From Luteolibacter flavescens (GTDB lineage: Bacteria > Verrucomicrobiota > Verrucomicrobiia > Verrucomicrobiales > Akkermansiaceae), in the NCBI RefSeq assembly GCF_025950085.1, contig NZ_JAPDDS010000002.1, positions 477,077 to 541,076 on the forward strand: DNA of 64,000 nt, read 5' to 3'. The notes below the pieces were generated by a model that had not been told where the DNA came from, searched no databases, and worked only from the letters and a program-made list of their open reading frames with translations. A program made the translations under genes and the position numbers. This document shows, piece after piece, positions 1 to 8,883 of this stretch (position 1 is the stretch's first letter; each line of letters begins with the position of its first letter).

Positions 1-870
1 GGGGCATTCGGTGGCGTGAGCAGTGCGACCATCCTGACCATCGTGGCGGATGTCGTCCCGCCTGAACGCCGGGCGCGCGGCATGGGCATCATCATGACGG
101 CCTTCTCCGCGGCTGCCGCGCTGGGAGTGCCGCTGGGGCTGAAGCTCGCGCAGTGGTGGAAGTGGGAGGCTCCCTTCCTGGTCATCGCCGCCATCGCCGC
201 CGGGGTGTGGGTGCTGCTGGCGCGCGTGCTGCCGCCGGTGCGCGGTCACCTCGACCTCGTGGGCGCGGATCCGCGGAAGGACTTCCTGTCCCTGCTGAGG
301 GACCGCAATGCCTGGACGGGCATCCTGCTCATGATGGTCTGCATCATGGGGCACTTCATGATCATTCCTTACCTCTCGCCTTACCTCGTGGGAAATGTGG
401 GGCTGGCAGAGGAGAATCTCTTCCTCGTCTATCTCGTCGGTGGCGCGGTCACGATCTTCACCGGCCCCTATGTCGGGAAGCTGGCCGACCGGCATGGCCG
501 CTTCCGCGTCTTCACGATCATGATCGTCATCGCGAGCGCCGTCATCCTGCACATGGCCACCTCCGGCCCGCTGCCGCTGTGGCACATCCTGCTGAATGCC
601 GCGCTGTTCTTCGTATTCGCAAGCGGGCGCTTCATCCCCGCGCAGGCGACCATCTCGCTGGCCGTGCCGCCCGCGCGCCGGGGTGCCTACATGAGCCTGG
701 TCTCCTGCTCGCGCGATCTCGCCTCCGGCGTCACCGCGGCCGTCGCCGGGATGGTGGTGACGCGCGCGCCCGGCGGGGCGATGCTCCACTTCGACCGCCT
801 CGGCTTCATCGCCGTCGCCTTCAGCATCGTCAGCCTCTTCGTCTTCCGCCTGGTGAAAGTGGCGGAGTAG
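1..870 (+). CDS. MFS transporter, 5' end cut by window edge
   Basis: C-terminal part of a major facilitator superfamily exporter (drug/sugar efflux type), an inner-membrane secondary transporter. The reading frame is open to base 1 (reads GAFGGVSSATIL), so the GTG at 16 is not a real start. The visible 289 residues hold about eight hydrophobic membrane segments. There are two loop motifs typical of the family: PERRARGMG after the first visible helix, and GKLADRHGRFRVF (the G-x-L-a-D-R-x-G-R loop) near residue 157. It ends convergently with the Dabb gene. The substrate cannot be read from the sequence. Confidence 0.85.
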   Translation, partial: GAFGGVSSATILTIVADVVPPERRARGMGIIMTAFSAAAALGVPLGLKLAQWWKWEAPFLVIAAIAAGVWVLLARVLPPVRGHLDLVGADPRKDFLSLLRDRNAWTGILLMMVCIMGHFMIIPYLSPYLVGNVGLAEENLFLVYLVGGAVTIFTGPYVGKLADRHGRFRVFTIMIVIASAVILHMATSGPLPLWHILLNAALFFVFASGRFIPAQATISLAVPPARRGAYMSLVSCSRDLASGVTAAVAGMVVTRAPGGAMLHFDRLGFIAVAFSIVSLFVFRLVKVAE

Positions 871-923
871 CCCGCGGGCATCGTCAGCCCGCGGACCGTT
901 GGTCTAACAGATGGCTGGCATCT

Positions 924-1358
924 TCAAGCGGCCAGCACGTCGTAAACGACGACCTTGCTCCACAGGCCGGAGCATTCCTCGACGAACTTCACGTGGAGCG
1001 GATCGACCTGATAGGCGTTCTGGCCTTCCACGTCGTCAAAGCACAGCAGCTCGGAAACGTGGTAGCTCGACTCCACGACATCGCGCTTCTCCGTGGAAGC
1101 GGGCACGCCCACGTGGATGGCGCGGACCGTCTTGATCGCGCCGAGCTTCTTGATGCCCGCGATCAGCTTGGCGCGGTCTTCCTCCGACTCCGGATTCTTC
1201 AGCCAGAAGAAGACGTGGTGGAGCAGCTTTGGCAGGGCATCATTCTTCTTCTCCCCGCCTGCGGCAGCCGGTGCGGTCTCGGCGGCGGTGGCCGTGGCGG
1301 CGGAGATTCCCAGCAGCGCGCTGCCGGCGATGAATTGCCTGCGTGATTTGTGGTTCAT
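924..1358 (-). CDS. Exported Dabb (stress-responsive A/B barrel) domain protein
   Basis: 144 residues. I chose the ATG at 1358 because it starts a Tat-like signal (MNHKSRRQFIAG, then a hydrophobic stretch ending near ATAAAE). The upstream in-frame extension is Arg/Pro-rich and unlike a leader. The mature part (LLHHVFFWLKNPESEEDR, later HVSELLCFDD and DPLHVKFVEE) matches the Dabb ferredoxin-like barrel, a small dimeric fold whose exported members in Verrucomicrobiota have no assigned reaction. The segment VRAIHVGVPASTEKRDVV is the usual central strand region. It is a single gene, convergent with the MFS gene. Confidence 0.85.
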   Translation of the reverse strand: MNHKSRRQFIAGSALLGISAATATAAETAPAAAGGEKKNDALPKLLHHVFFWLKNPESEEDRAKLIAGIKKLGAIKTVRAIHVGVPASTEKRDVVESSYHVSELLCFDDVEGQNAYQVDPLHVKFVEECSGLWSKVVVYDVLAA

Positions 1359-1449
1359 GATGGTGGCGACCCTAGGCGGACTTCTCCCGGGCGCAACCTC
1401 GTGAGGGAAATTACCGCCGGGAGATCTACGCAGGCCGCCCCCGCTCACA

Positions 1450-2274
1450 TCACTTCGCGCGCGACTCGATGAATTCCTGCACTTTCACCGGGACATCGGT
1501 GCAGATGGCGTCCACGCCGAGACCCAGGCCGAGGAAGTAGTCGTTGAGATCGCGGCCCGGCCATCCCGTGACGATGAAGCCCTTCTTCTGCGCATCCTTC
1601 ACGACGAGGCGCGTGGTGCCTTCCATCTTGCAGGCGATGCGGCGCGCGCCGATCTCCGTGGCGGCCTTCATGAGCTCGTCATCGAGCGGGCCTCCCTTGA
1701 TGAACATGATCTCGGCATTCGCATCGATCTTCTTGATCGCCTTCAGCGGACGCGCGTCGAAGGAGGTGAAGACCCAGGTGGAGCCCTCGGGGCGACGCTC
1801 CATCACCTGCTTGTAGATCTGCTTTGCATAAGCCTCGATCCGCTCGTCCGGGTAGAGCTCCTTGTTGCTCGTCTTCATCTCGAATTCGACGTAGAGACCC
1901 GGCTTGTCGGCGAGGTAGTCGAGCAGGGTGTCGAGGAAGAGCAGAGGCTCGGCCTGCTTCTTCGTGGTGATGACCTTGGCCGCCTCGGCATCGAGTGCCT
2001 CGACCGGTCCGGTGCCATTGTGGGTGCGGTCCAGCGAGTCATCGTGCAGCACCACGAGCTGGCCGTCCTTCGTCATGCGGATGTCCGTCTCGAAGCCGCG
2101 TAGGCCCTTGTCGTAGCTGCTGCGGAAGGCGAAGAGCGTGTTTTCCTCGAACTCGAAGGCCCCGCCGCGGTGGGCGAAGTGGAAGGGCTTCTTCGGCTGC
2201 GCGCCGAGCGGCGGGCAGAGGAGCGGGGCCAGCACGGTGGCGGCGAGGAGGGTGGGCGAAAACAAGCGCTTCAT
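1450..2274 (-). CDS. Glycerophosphodiester phosphodiesterase, exported
   Basis: 274 residues with a signal peptide from the ATG at 2274 (MKRLFSPTLLAATVLAPLL). The frame stays open upstream, but the added residues are not leader-like. Hydrolyses glycerophosphodiesters to glycerol-3-phosphate and an alcohol, probably in the periplasm. GDPD-fold motifs are intact: AHRGG and EENT near the mature N-terminus, FETDIRMTKDG with the metal-binding Glu/Asp, then VVLHDDSLDRTHNGTG. The end ICTDVPVKVQEF is the usual last strand and helix. It lies 80 bases downstream of the co-directional D-amino-acid-oxidase-like gene, so the two could be co-transcribed. Confidence 0.92.
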   Translation of the reverse strand: MKRLFSPTLLAATVLAPLLCPPLGAQPKKPFHFAHRGGAFEFEENTLFAFRSSYDKGLRGFETDIRMTKDGQLVVLHDDSLDRTHNGTGPVEALDAEAAKVITTKKQAEPLLFLDTLLDYLADKPGLYVEFEMKTSNKELYPDERIEAYAKQIYKQVMERRPEGSTWVFTSFDARPLKAIKKIDANAEIMFIKGGPLDDELMKAATEIGARRIACKMEGTTRLVVKDAQKKGFIVTGWPGRDLNDYFLGLGLGVDAICTDVPVKVQEFIESRAK

Positions 2275-2354
2275 CGGGGTCAGCGTGGAGGATGGCATCG
2301 CGCGCGCCCGGCTCCGAGCGGCAACGATTTCGCCACCATTTTGTCTTTTGGCGA

Positions 2355-3536
2355 TCATCCGGCCTCCTTCTGGCTGGCGCGGAAACGGTCGAAGAATGAC
2401 TGGTGCGCGGCCACGATCCGGCGCGCGGCATCAGGGTCGGGCGTGGGGTCCGCCTGGCCGCGCAGGTAGGTGCCGCCGAGCACGATGCCATCGGTGCGGG
2501 GGAACATGTAGTAGTCCCCGTGGATCAGATTGTAGTCCACGCCGGGCTGGGGCATCAGGATGGAGAGCTGGCCCTTCACCGGCACCAGCGAGGTGTCACC
2601 CGTGAGGGGCGCGGCACCGAGCCCGGTGCAGTTGAAGATCATGTCGTGCGGCAGCGCGAGCATGGCCTCGCGGCTGGAGATGTCGCGGATGTCGATCGTT
2701 CCCCCGGCGACCTGCACGTCGGACAGCAGCGTTGCGAGGTAGATCGATGGCTCGATCATCATCGTGTGAAAGCGGCGCACGTGGGGCATGGGGAAGACGT
2801 GTTCGCCCGGGCCGAAGTCGCGGAAGGAAATCTGGAAGTCATGCAGCGCGCTGCCCGGTCCGCTGAGCCAGCCGTTCGCGTGGGGATTCTGGCTCAGGTA
2901 GTAGTTCGGCAGCCAGCGCACGCCCCAGCGCGGGCCGACGAGCGGCTGGAAGGCCTCAAAGGAAAGCCGCGCCGCCTCGACGAATTGCCGGCCGAAGTCC
3001 TCGGTCCTGCGCCCGCCGTCGAAAACCGAGAAGGGCCACCACTGTGCCCCGGCGACATTCGACGTGGTGTCCGGTGGCAGTGCCTTCGTGTAGATGGTCA
3101 CGCGTGCGCCGCGGAGCTGGAGCAGGCGCGCGGTGCTCAGACCCATCACGCCGCCACCGACCACCGCGCAGTGCAGGCCGGAGACGGTCCCGGCGAGCCG
3201 TACCGCCTGCATGGAGCTGCCCCATGAGAGTGTCATGCCGCCGCCGCCGTGGCCGTAATTGTGGATCAGCACCTTTTGCCCCGCCTCCTCGCGCCGCACC
3301 ACATAGCCCTCCGGGCGATAGGGACGCAGCCCGCCGATGGTGCGGATCACGCGCGCGGGGTCCGCATGCACGGGCATCAGCGATGCGCCCTCCAGCGGCT
3401 CGCGTGGAGCGGATGGCTCTGGCGGGGCAGGCGCGGGCTCCGGGGCGGAGGGGGCCTCGGCCGAAGGCTTGGGCTTGGGCCGGCAGCCGCCGGTCATGGC
3501 GAGGGCGGCGAGTGCTAGGGCGTGTCGGCGATCCAT
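2355..3536 (-). CDS. Circularly permuted D-amino-acid oxidase-like FAD lipoprotein
   Basis: 393 residues, starting with a lipoprotein-type signal (lipobox TGGC, Cys18) and a Pro/Ala-rich linker. Homology to D-amino-acid oxidase is clear, but the order is changed. The family's C-terminal substrate-binding and signature segment comes first: GLRPYRP with the carboxylate-binding Arg at residue 71, then HNYGHGG at 92-98 and TLSWG. The FAD-binding GxGxxG ([10 protein letters not shown], residues 125-134) follows. The protein ends with [11 protein letters not shown] and VLGGTY, which lie in the middle of ordinary members. FAD-dependent oxidation of an amino acid or imino acid at the cell surface is likely; the substrate is unknown. 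Confidence 0.85.
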   Translation of the reverse strand: MDRRHALALAALAMTGGCRPKPKPSAEAPSAPEPAPAPPEPSAPREPLEGASLMPVHADPARVIRTIGGLRPYRPEGYVVRREEAGQKVLIHNYGHGGGGMTLSWGSSMQAVRLAGTVSGLHCAVVGGGVMGLSTARLLQLRGARVTIYTKALPPDTTSNVAGAQWWPFSVFDGGRRTEDFGRQFVEAARLSFEAFQPLVGPRWGVRWLPNYYLSQNPHANGWLSGPGSALHDFQISFRDFGPGEHVFPMPHVRRFHTMMIEPSIYLATLLSDVQVAGGTIDIRDISSREAMLALPHDMIFNCTGLGAAPLTGDTSLVPVKGQLSILMPQPGVDYNLIHGDYYMFPRTDGIVLGGTYLRGQADPTPDPDAARRIVAAHQSFFDRFRASQKEAG

Positions 3537-3647
3537 GGGTGTCCTTCTTGTTACGTGGCAGGTGCCGCCGGGTGTTTCCGGAAAGATGTGTCACCTGCGC
3601 CGGATTCGCGGTTGCACCGAGGCTATCGCCGGGGAAGTTGCGCCGTC

Positions 3648-4664
3648 ATGCGCATTTCCCGCTTCATCCCGATTTTCGCGACAGCGGCGCTGGCCCTGTC
3701 GGCCTCCGCGCAGGATCAGGCCTCCGCAATGGACAAGTTTCCAGCGCTGGATGCCGGTCTAACAGATTATCGCTATCCCTTCGAGGTCCGTGAGCTGGCG
3801 ATCAAGGAACAAGGCCACGACCTGAAGCTCGCCTACATGGACGTGAAGCCCGTCGGGGACGCGAACGGCCGCACGATACTGCTGCTCCACGGGAAGAATT
3901 TCTCCGGAGCCTACTGGGAGCGCACCGCAAGGGACCTCGCCGGACGGGGCTACCGCGTGGTGCTGCCGGACCAGATCGGATTTGGCAAATCCTCGAAGCC
4001 CACCGACATCCAATACTCCTTCCAGATGATGGCCGCGCACACGAAGGCGCTGCTGGATCACCTGGAGATCGGGAAGGCATCGGTGGTCGCCCACTCCATG
4101 GGAGGCATGGTCGGCACGCGCTTCGCCCTCATGTATCCCGCCTCCGCGGAGAAGCTGGTGCTGGTGAATCCCATCGGCCTCGAGGATTGGAAGCGCAAGG
4201 TGCCTTACCAGAGCATCGATGCTGCCACCGCCGCCGAGCTGAAGAAGGCACCCTCCGCGGTGAAGGACTACATGCAGACGGTGTATTTCGATGGGCAATG
4301 GAAGGAGGAATACGATCCTCTGTTAGAGATCCAGGTCGGATGGATGAAGGGGCCGGACAAGGAGCGGATGGCCCGCGTCACCGCCATCACCTCGGACATG
4401 GTGATGACCCAGCCGGTGCTCTACGAATTCCCGGATCTCAAGGTGCCCACGCTGCTCATCATCGGCGAGCGTGACCGCACGGCCATCGGGAAGAATCTTG
4501 TGTCAAAGGACATCGCGGCGACCATGGGCCAGTATCAGGATCTCGGGAAAGCCGCGGCCGTCGCGATCCCGGGCGCGAAGCTGGTGGCGCTGCCGGGAGT
4601 CGGTCACGCGCCGCAGGCCGAGGCGTATGACGACTACCTGAGGGCGCTGGTGGACTTCTTGTGA
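3648..4664 (+). CDS. Alpha/beta hydrolase, exported
   Basis: 338 residues. The start at 3648 gives a standard signal peptide ([20 protein letters not shown], cleavage near SAQ). Catalytic parts of the fold are visible: oxyanion-hole [10 protein letters not shown], nucleophile elbow AHSMGG, acid GERDRTAIG, and His in GVGHAPQ. A serine hydrolase (esterase-, lipase- or epoxide-hydrolase-like) acting outside the cytoplasm; the substrate cannot be told. It is divergent from the D-amino-acid-oxidase-like gene and is followed directly by a REP-like inverted repeat. Confidence 0.9.
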   Translation: MRISRFIPIFATAALALSASAQDQASAMDKFPALDAGLTDYRYPFEVRELAIKEQGHDLKLAYMDVKPVGDANGRTILLLHGKNFSGAYWERTARDLAGRGYRVVLPDQIGFGKSSKPTDIQYSFQMMAAHTKALLDHLEIGKASVVAHSMGGMVGTRFALMYPASAEKLVLVNPIGLEDWKRKVPYQSIDAATAAELKKAPSAVKDYMQTVYFDGQWKEEYDPLLEIQVGWMKGPDKERMARVTAITSDMVMTQPVLYEFPDLKVPTLLIIGERDRTAIGKNLVSKDIAATMGQYQDLGKAAAVAIPGAKLVALPGVGHAPQAEAYDDYLRALVDFL

Positions 4665-4667
4665 AGG

Positions 4668-4737
4668 CCTGGGAGCGCCGGTCATTAGACCGGCGCGAAT
4701 CATCCCTCGGGCCGGTCTAATGACCGGCGCTCCCAGG
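4668..4737. repeat. REP/BIME-like inverted repeat (27-bp arms)
   Basis: Two perfect inverted 27-base arms (4668-4694 and 4711-4737) separated by 16 bases. Each arm contains its own smaller hairpin built on GCCGGTC-ATTA-GACCGGC. A third partial copy of the outer motif (GGCTCCCAGG) follows at 4741. It lies between convergent genes, where such elements often act as bidirectional transcription terminators or mRNA stabilisers. There is no T-tract, so a classical rho-independent terminator is unlikely. The first 23 bases of the left arm recur exactly at 63775-63797. Confidence 0.85.
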
Positions 4738-4752
4738 GATGGCTCCCAGGGT

Positions 4753-6291
4753 TTACTCCGTCTTCCACTGAAGCGGGGTGCCGATGGGCAGCAGCTTCAC
4801 GGCGCGGGCGATGTCCCAGTTCGTCATGCGGAATCCGCCGATGCCTTCCTGCGACTTCATCCGCGCGGGGATGCCTGTGCCGTGCAGGCCGTAGGGCAGG
4901 GGATCGGTGGTTTTTGACTTCGCGAGATTGATCCAGGCGATGCCCACGGGATTGTTCGGACCCGCGGGCAGATGCTGCGCGGCGGGCAGTGCTTCTCCCT
5001 CTGCGGGCGTTGCGGCGGGTGCCTCTCGCGGCTCGCGCGTGGTGGCCAGGCGAGGCTTGGGGATCGCTTCCAGCATCGTCCACGTCCCGCGACCTGTTAG
5101 GCCCGGGCGGGCGGAGGCGACGGGCAGCACGGCGAGGAGTTCGTCGCCGCGGGAAATTTCCAGCCGCGAGAGATTCACCACCGCCGCCGTGACCGGCTTC
5201 TCCGGATCGGCCACCGGTTGCAGCGGCTCGGCGAAGGCGCTCTCGATCTCGAAGGGGATCACATTCGGCACCTGGAAGATGGTTCCGACCTCGGGCATCT
5301 CCTTCAGCTTGGAATTCAGCTCGCGCAGGAAGCCCTCGTCGCAGTGGAAGCGCTCGGCGACGAATTCCCACGCGCTCGCATAGGCGAGGAAATCCGCGGC
5401 GACCATCTCGTCATAGGTGAGCGGAGGGATCTGCGGCGTGCCTTTCACCGGGCTGGGGGCGCCTCGCTTCGCCGGAGCTTTCTTAGCGCCCGGTGCCGCT
5501 GCCACTTCGCCGGGCTTGCGCGGCGTGATGAATTTGAAGTCCTCCGCGCGCAACACGTAGTTCGTGTAGGGCTGCTTCACCACCTCGATCGCCTTTGCCT
5601 TCAGCCGTGCGGGCTCGGAGGCGTCCGGGTGGGTGGCCTGATAGATCTGGCTCACTTTCTTGAAAGTCGGGCCGCTCTTTCCATCGATGGCTCCGGGCGA
5701 GAACATCTCGCGGTCGAGGAAGACCTGGATGAGCACCGTCTCCATCACGAGCTGCTCGTAGGTCATCGGCTCGGAGTCAAAGGAGTGCTCCGGCTTCACC
5801 TCGCCATCCTTGCCCTTGTCGCCATCCTTCTTCGCATCCGGCGGCGGTGGCGGCGGGGCCATGGCCAGCAGTTCCGCAGGGGTGGGGATGCGCAGCGATT
5901 GGCCGATGACGATGCGGTCGTTCTTCAGCTCGTTGAATTGCTTGAGCTGGTCCACGGACATGAAGAATTTCCCCGCGATCCGGGTAAGCGTGTCGCCCTT
6001 CTGGATCTCGTAGCTCGTCGGTCGCTCGGCCACCGCCGGTGCGGGCTTCGCGGGATCGTCGCCCGCCTTTGGTGCCAGTTCCTCCGGCAGCGGCATGCCC
6101 CATGCGCTGGTGGCGGAGGGCACGGCGCTCCATTTCCACTTCACGGCCTCCTCCAGACCGGGCTCTATTTTCACCGGCGCGGGCTTTGACGAGGGTTCCA
6201 TCGGATTCCCCGTCACCTGGGCGAAAGCGCCGCCACAGGCGAGGAAGAGCGGGGCGATGCGCAGGAGCGGATGCACGATCGGGCAGCACAT
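4753..6291 (-). CDS. LysM plus L,D-transpeptidase-like protein lacking the catalytic Cys
   Basis: 512 residues from the ATG at 6291, which starts a signal peptide (MCCPIVHPLLRIAPLFLACG). Order: Pro-rich N-terminus; LysM (YEIQKGDTLTRIAGKFF...IGQSLRIP); peptidoglycan-binding-like helices (AIDGKSGPTFKKVSQIYQ); a second LysM-like section (WEFVAERFHCDEGFLRELN); then a YkuD-type domain. The transpeptidase signature is present as HGTGIPARMK (His ~470) and later GIGGFRM, but Gly486 sits where the family has its nucleophilic Cys (GC[VI]R). It is therefore probably a cell-wall-binding protein without cross-linking activity. Divergent from the beta-helix gene. Confidence 0.85.
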   Translation of the reverse strand: MCCPIVHPLLRIAPLFLACGGAFAQVTGNPMEPSSKPAPVKIEPGLEEAVKWKWSAVPSATSAWGMPLPEELAPKAGDDPAKPAPAVAERPTSYEIQKGDTLTRIAGKFFMSVDQLKQFNELKNDRIVIGQSLRIPTPAELLAMAPPPPPPDAKKDGDKGKDGEVKPEHSFDSEPMTYEQLVMETVLIQVFLDREMFSPGAIDGKSGPTFKKVSQIYQATHPDASEPARLKAKAIEVVKQPYTNYVLRAEDFKFITPRKPGEVAAAPGAKKAPAKRGAPSPVKGTPQIPPLTYDEMVAADFLAYASAWEFVAERFHCDEGFLRELNSKLKEMPEVGTIFQVPNVIPFEIESAFAEPLQPVADPEKPVTAAVVNLSRLEISRGDELLAVLPVASARPGLTGRGTWTMLEAIPKPRLATTREPREAPAATPAEGEALPAAQHLPAGPNNPVGIAWINLAKSKTTDPLPYGLHGTGIPARMKSQEGIGGFRMTNWDIARAVKLLPIGTPLQWKTE

Positions 6292-6417
6292 AAATCGCAA
6301 CCTACCCTCCGCCGCCCGCCCGGCAACGACGAATCGCTGCGACGCCGCTCCAGCGGTGGATCTAACAGATTCGGGATTTGCGATGACATGCGCACCTTGA
6401 TGGTTAGCTTGCGACGC

Positions 6418-7965
6418 ATGAACTCCCCCGGCTTTCCTCCCCGCCGCCTGACGATCCGCCTCTGGAAAGGCGTCGTTGCCCTCGGGCTGCCGGTCCTCGC
6501 CCATGCCGAGCCGCGATTGGTGGCGGGAGCACCGTCAGGGGGAAACATCCCGCTTATATGGTCGTCCACTCCCGGGCGGATCTACCGCGTGCAGACATCG
6601 GATTCCCTCCAGACATGGAGCGCGCTGCCACCGGCGGTGGAAACTCTCCAGCCACTGCTCGCATCATCCACCACGATGTCCCTCAGCGCCCCCGCCGCGG
6701 GACCGCGGGGCTTCTACCGGGTGAGCGAGGATCTCTACATCGATCCCCCGTGGGCGGATGCGAAGCCGCTGCGGACCATCTTCCTGAGCTACAATTCCAC
6801 GCAGACCGCATTGGTAAATGGAGCCACGCTGCGCACCGCGATGCTTGCTCTCATCCCGGGCGACCAACTGGTGATCGCACCGGGCACTTACTCGATCTCC
6901 AGCCTGACCGATCTGGTTCTCAATGGCACCGCGCAGAATCCCATCCGCATCGTCGCGGGCAGCGGTGGTAGCGTCGTCATCACCCGGCCGGATGCGAACC
7001 AGAATGTCCTGAACATCGGCACCGCGGCTAACGCTTCCTACCTCTCGCTGGAGGGCCTGGAGATCACCGGCGGTTCTTCCGGCCTGCGGTTTGGTACCTG
7101 TAGCAATGTCCGCGTGGACCGCTGCAAGATCCACCACACCGGGAATGACGGCATCCAGGCGAACAGTCGCCCGATCGAGAAGGCCTACTTCACCCGCAAC
7201 CAGATCCACGATATCGGTGCGCCGGATGCCGGTGGAGCCGGGATCTATCTCGGCGGTGTTTCCACCGTGGCGAAGCAGTCCGTGATAGCGATGAACCGCA
7301 TCGCCCGCGCGAATGGCTCGAGCCTCGGCTATGGCATCTTCGTCCGCGATGGCTCGTGGGGAAATCTGATCGCGGGAAACGTGGTGGAAGATTGCGAGCT
7401 TCCCGGCATCACCGTCTTCGGCACGGCGGGGAATCCGGTGAACGTGGTGGAGCACAATGTCTGCCTGCCCGGCGATGACTACGGGCTGCACGTGCAGAAG
7501 GAATGCATCGTGCGGAACAACGTCGTCTTCGGCGGAGAGGTCGGTGCCTTCGCCAGTATCCCCCTCAGCGGACAGAATCCCACGAAGATGACGGTGGTGA
7601 ACAATACCTTCATCGCCGAGTGGCGTGCCGTGCGCCTCGGCTCTTGGTCCGCGGGCACCGACAATCTCTTCGCAAACAACGCGTGCTACTCGCAGACCGC
7701 GGATGCCATCTTCCTCGCCGGGTCCGCCGGGGCGACCGTGTTCTCGGGCTTGGTCACCTTTGGCACGAGGCCTTCCGGCGTCAGCTCCATCCCGGGCACG
7801 GGGCTCGGAGATTTCACGAATGTCACGTGGAATGGCGCGAGCCATGACGTCACGCCGACGGCAACCTCACCGCTGCGTGGCGCGGCGACTGCCAGCCACG
7901 CCTCCATGCTCGATCTCGGCTACCGGCTTCGCACGGCCCCGCATGTCACCGGGGCGTCCCGCTGA
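6418..7965 (+). CDS. Secreted right-handed beta-helix (PbH1) protein
   Basis: 515 residues. The chosen ATG at 6418 precedes a signal sequence (RLWKGVVALGLPVLAHA); two earlier in-frame ATGs at 6388 and 6400 are possible. A small beta-sandwich-like N-terminal part (IYRVQTSDSLQTWSALP ... GFYRVSEDLY) of a type common in secreted Verrucomicrobiota proteins is followed by a parallel beta-helix with repeating short strands (LVLNGTAQNPIRIVAGSGGS, LEGLEITGGSSG, VRVDRCKIHHTGNDG, GNLIAGNVVEDCELPG). Such helices bind or cleave polysaccharides (pectate lyase or alginate lyase-like). No catalytic residues could be assigned by eye. Confidence 0.85.
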   Translation: MNSPGFPPRRLTIRLWKGVVALGLPVLAHAEPRLVAGAPSGGNIPLIWSSTPGRIYRVQTSDSLQTWSALPPAVETLQPLLASSTTMSLSAPAAGPRGFYRVSEDLYIDPPWADAKPLRTIFLSYNSTQTALVNGATLRTAMLALIPGDQLVIAPGTYSISSLTDLVLNGTAQNPIRIVAGSGGSVVITRPDANQNVLNIGTAANASYLSLEGLEITGGSSGLRFGTCSNVRVDRCKIHHTGNDGIQANSRPIEKAYFTRNQIHDIGAPDAGGAGIYLGGVSTVAKQSVIAMNRIARANGSSLGYGIFVRDGSWGNLIAGNVVEDCELPGITVFGTAGNPVNVVEHNVCLPGDDYGLHVQKECIVRNNVVFGGEVGAFASIPLSGQNPTKMTVVNNTFIAEWRAVRLGSWSAGTDNLFANNACYSQTADAIFLAGSAGATVFSGLVTFGTRPSGVSSIPGTGLGDFTNVTWNGASHDVTPTATSPLRGAATASHASMLDLGYRLRTAPHVTGASR

Positions 7966-7975
7966 TGGCGACGAC

Positions 7976-8860
7976 TCAGTCTTTCTTCACGTCCACGCGG
8001 TAGAATCCACGTGCGGCATGCGGGCTGGTGTCCGTCACCGTTCGCTCGCTTCCCGTGGTGGTGGTCGGCGGATTGACAAGCGCTTGCCATGCCCCCGGTG
8101 TCAGCGCGGCATTCCGCTGCACGGTATAGGTGCGGCCCGTGAGGATGGGGCTGAAATGGATCTGGTATTGCCCTGCCTGCGACGGATGAGGGCGAATGCG
8201 GATGTGGAAGGTGGACAGCGGATCCACCGGGATGAGCCCCGCGTGGTATTCGAAGAGATTGTCGTAGCCGTCGCCATCCGGATCCCGGAAGGGCGCGGCA
8301 TCGAAATTGTAGAGCCCGAAGTGGAGCTCCTGCCACGCGTCGTCGAGCCCGTCTCCGGCGTATCCCGGGAAGTTGTCGATGTCGCTGTTCCGCACCGTCA
8401 CGGGCACCGTGGCATTGAAGCTCTTGTAACTCGCCACCACCTGGGCCGCGGCATCCTGATAGATGATGTCCGCGATGAAGCTACCATGGACTGATGGCTG
8501 CAGCGGTCCGCTGAAGACGTGCCACAGAAGGTCCTCCGCCGGCAGCGGCGTCCAGCTCTCATCATCCATCATCAGGCGGCTGGTGAAGGTGATCGTCTCC
8601 GTTTCGTTTACGAATGCCGGAGTAGGGCCGACCGAAATCGCGACCGGCTCCGTGAGCATCGCCGCGTAGCCGGTGCGCGTCACCGAGCTCTCGGCTTCCG
8701 CTTCGGCGCCGCTCGTGATCGCGGTGTCGATCGTATAGTTCCCGCTGCTGCTGCGACCGCCCGCCACCTGTGAGGAGGGTGCCTGCGAGTAGCCGGGATT
8801 TCCACTGGCGAGGACGACGCCCGCCGAGAGTGGAAGCAGCAGCGTGATGGTGAGTTTCAT
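7976..8860 (-). CDS. Secreted protein with TSP3-like calcium-binding segment
   Basis: 294 residues with a signal peptide (MKLTITLLLPLSAGVVLASG). The middle holds GDGLDDAWQ...DPDGDGYDNLFEYHAGLIP, an Asp-rich thrombospondin-type-3-like segment with the Verrucomicrobial 'LFEYHAG' tail. It is followed by a fibronectin-like end (YTVQRNAALTPGAWQAL ... GFYRVDVKKD). The N-terminal part (GGRSSSGNYTIDTAI) resembles start regions of other surface proteins in this phylum. Probably cell-surface or extracellular and calcium stabilised; no enzyme motif seen. It stops 10 bases from the convergent beta-helix gene and follows the S74 protein gene on the same strand. Confidence 0.75.
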   Translation of the reverse strand: MKLTITLLLPLSAGVVLASGNPGYSQAPSSQVAGGRSSSGNYTIDTAITSGAEAEAESSVTRTGYAAMLTEPVAISVGPTPAFVNETETITFTSRLMMDDESWTPLPAEDLLWHVFSGPLQPSVHGSFIADIIYQDAAAQVVASYKSFNATVPVTVRNSDIDNFPGYAGDGLDDAWQELHFGLYNFDAAPFRDPDGDGYDNLFEYHAGLIPVDPLSTFHIRIRPHPSQAGQYQIHFSPILTGRTYTVQRNAALTPGAWQALVNPPTTTTGSERTVTDTSPHAARGFYRVDVKKD

Positions 8861-8883
8861 GACGCGGGAAGAGGGATGCTTGT

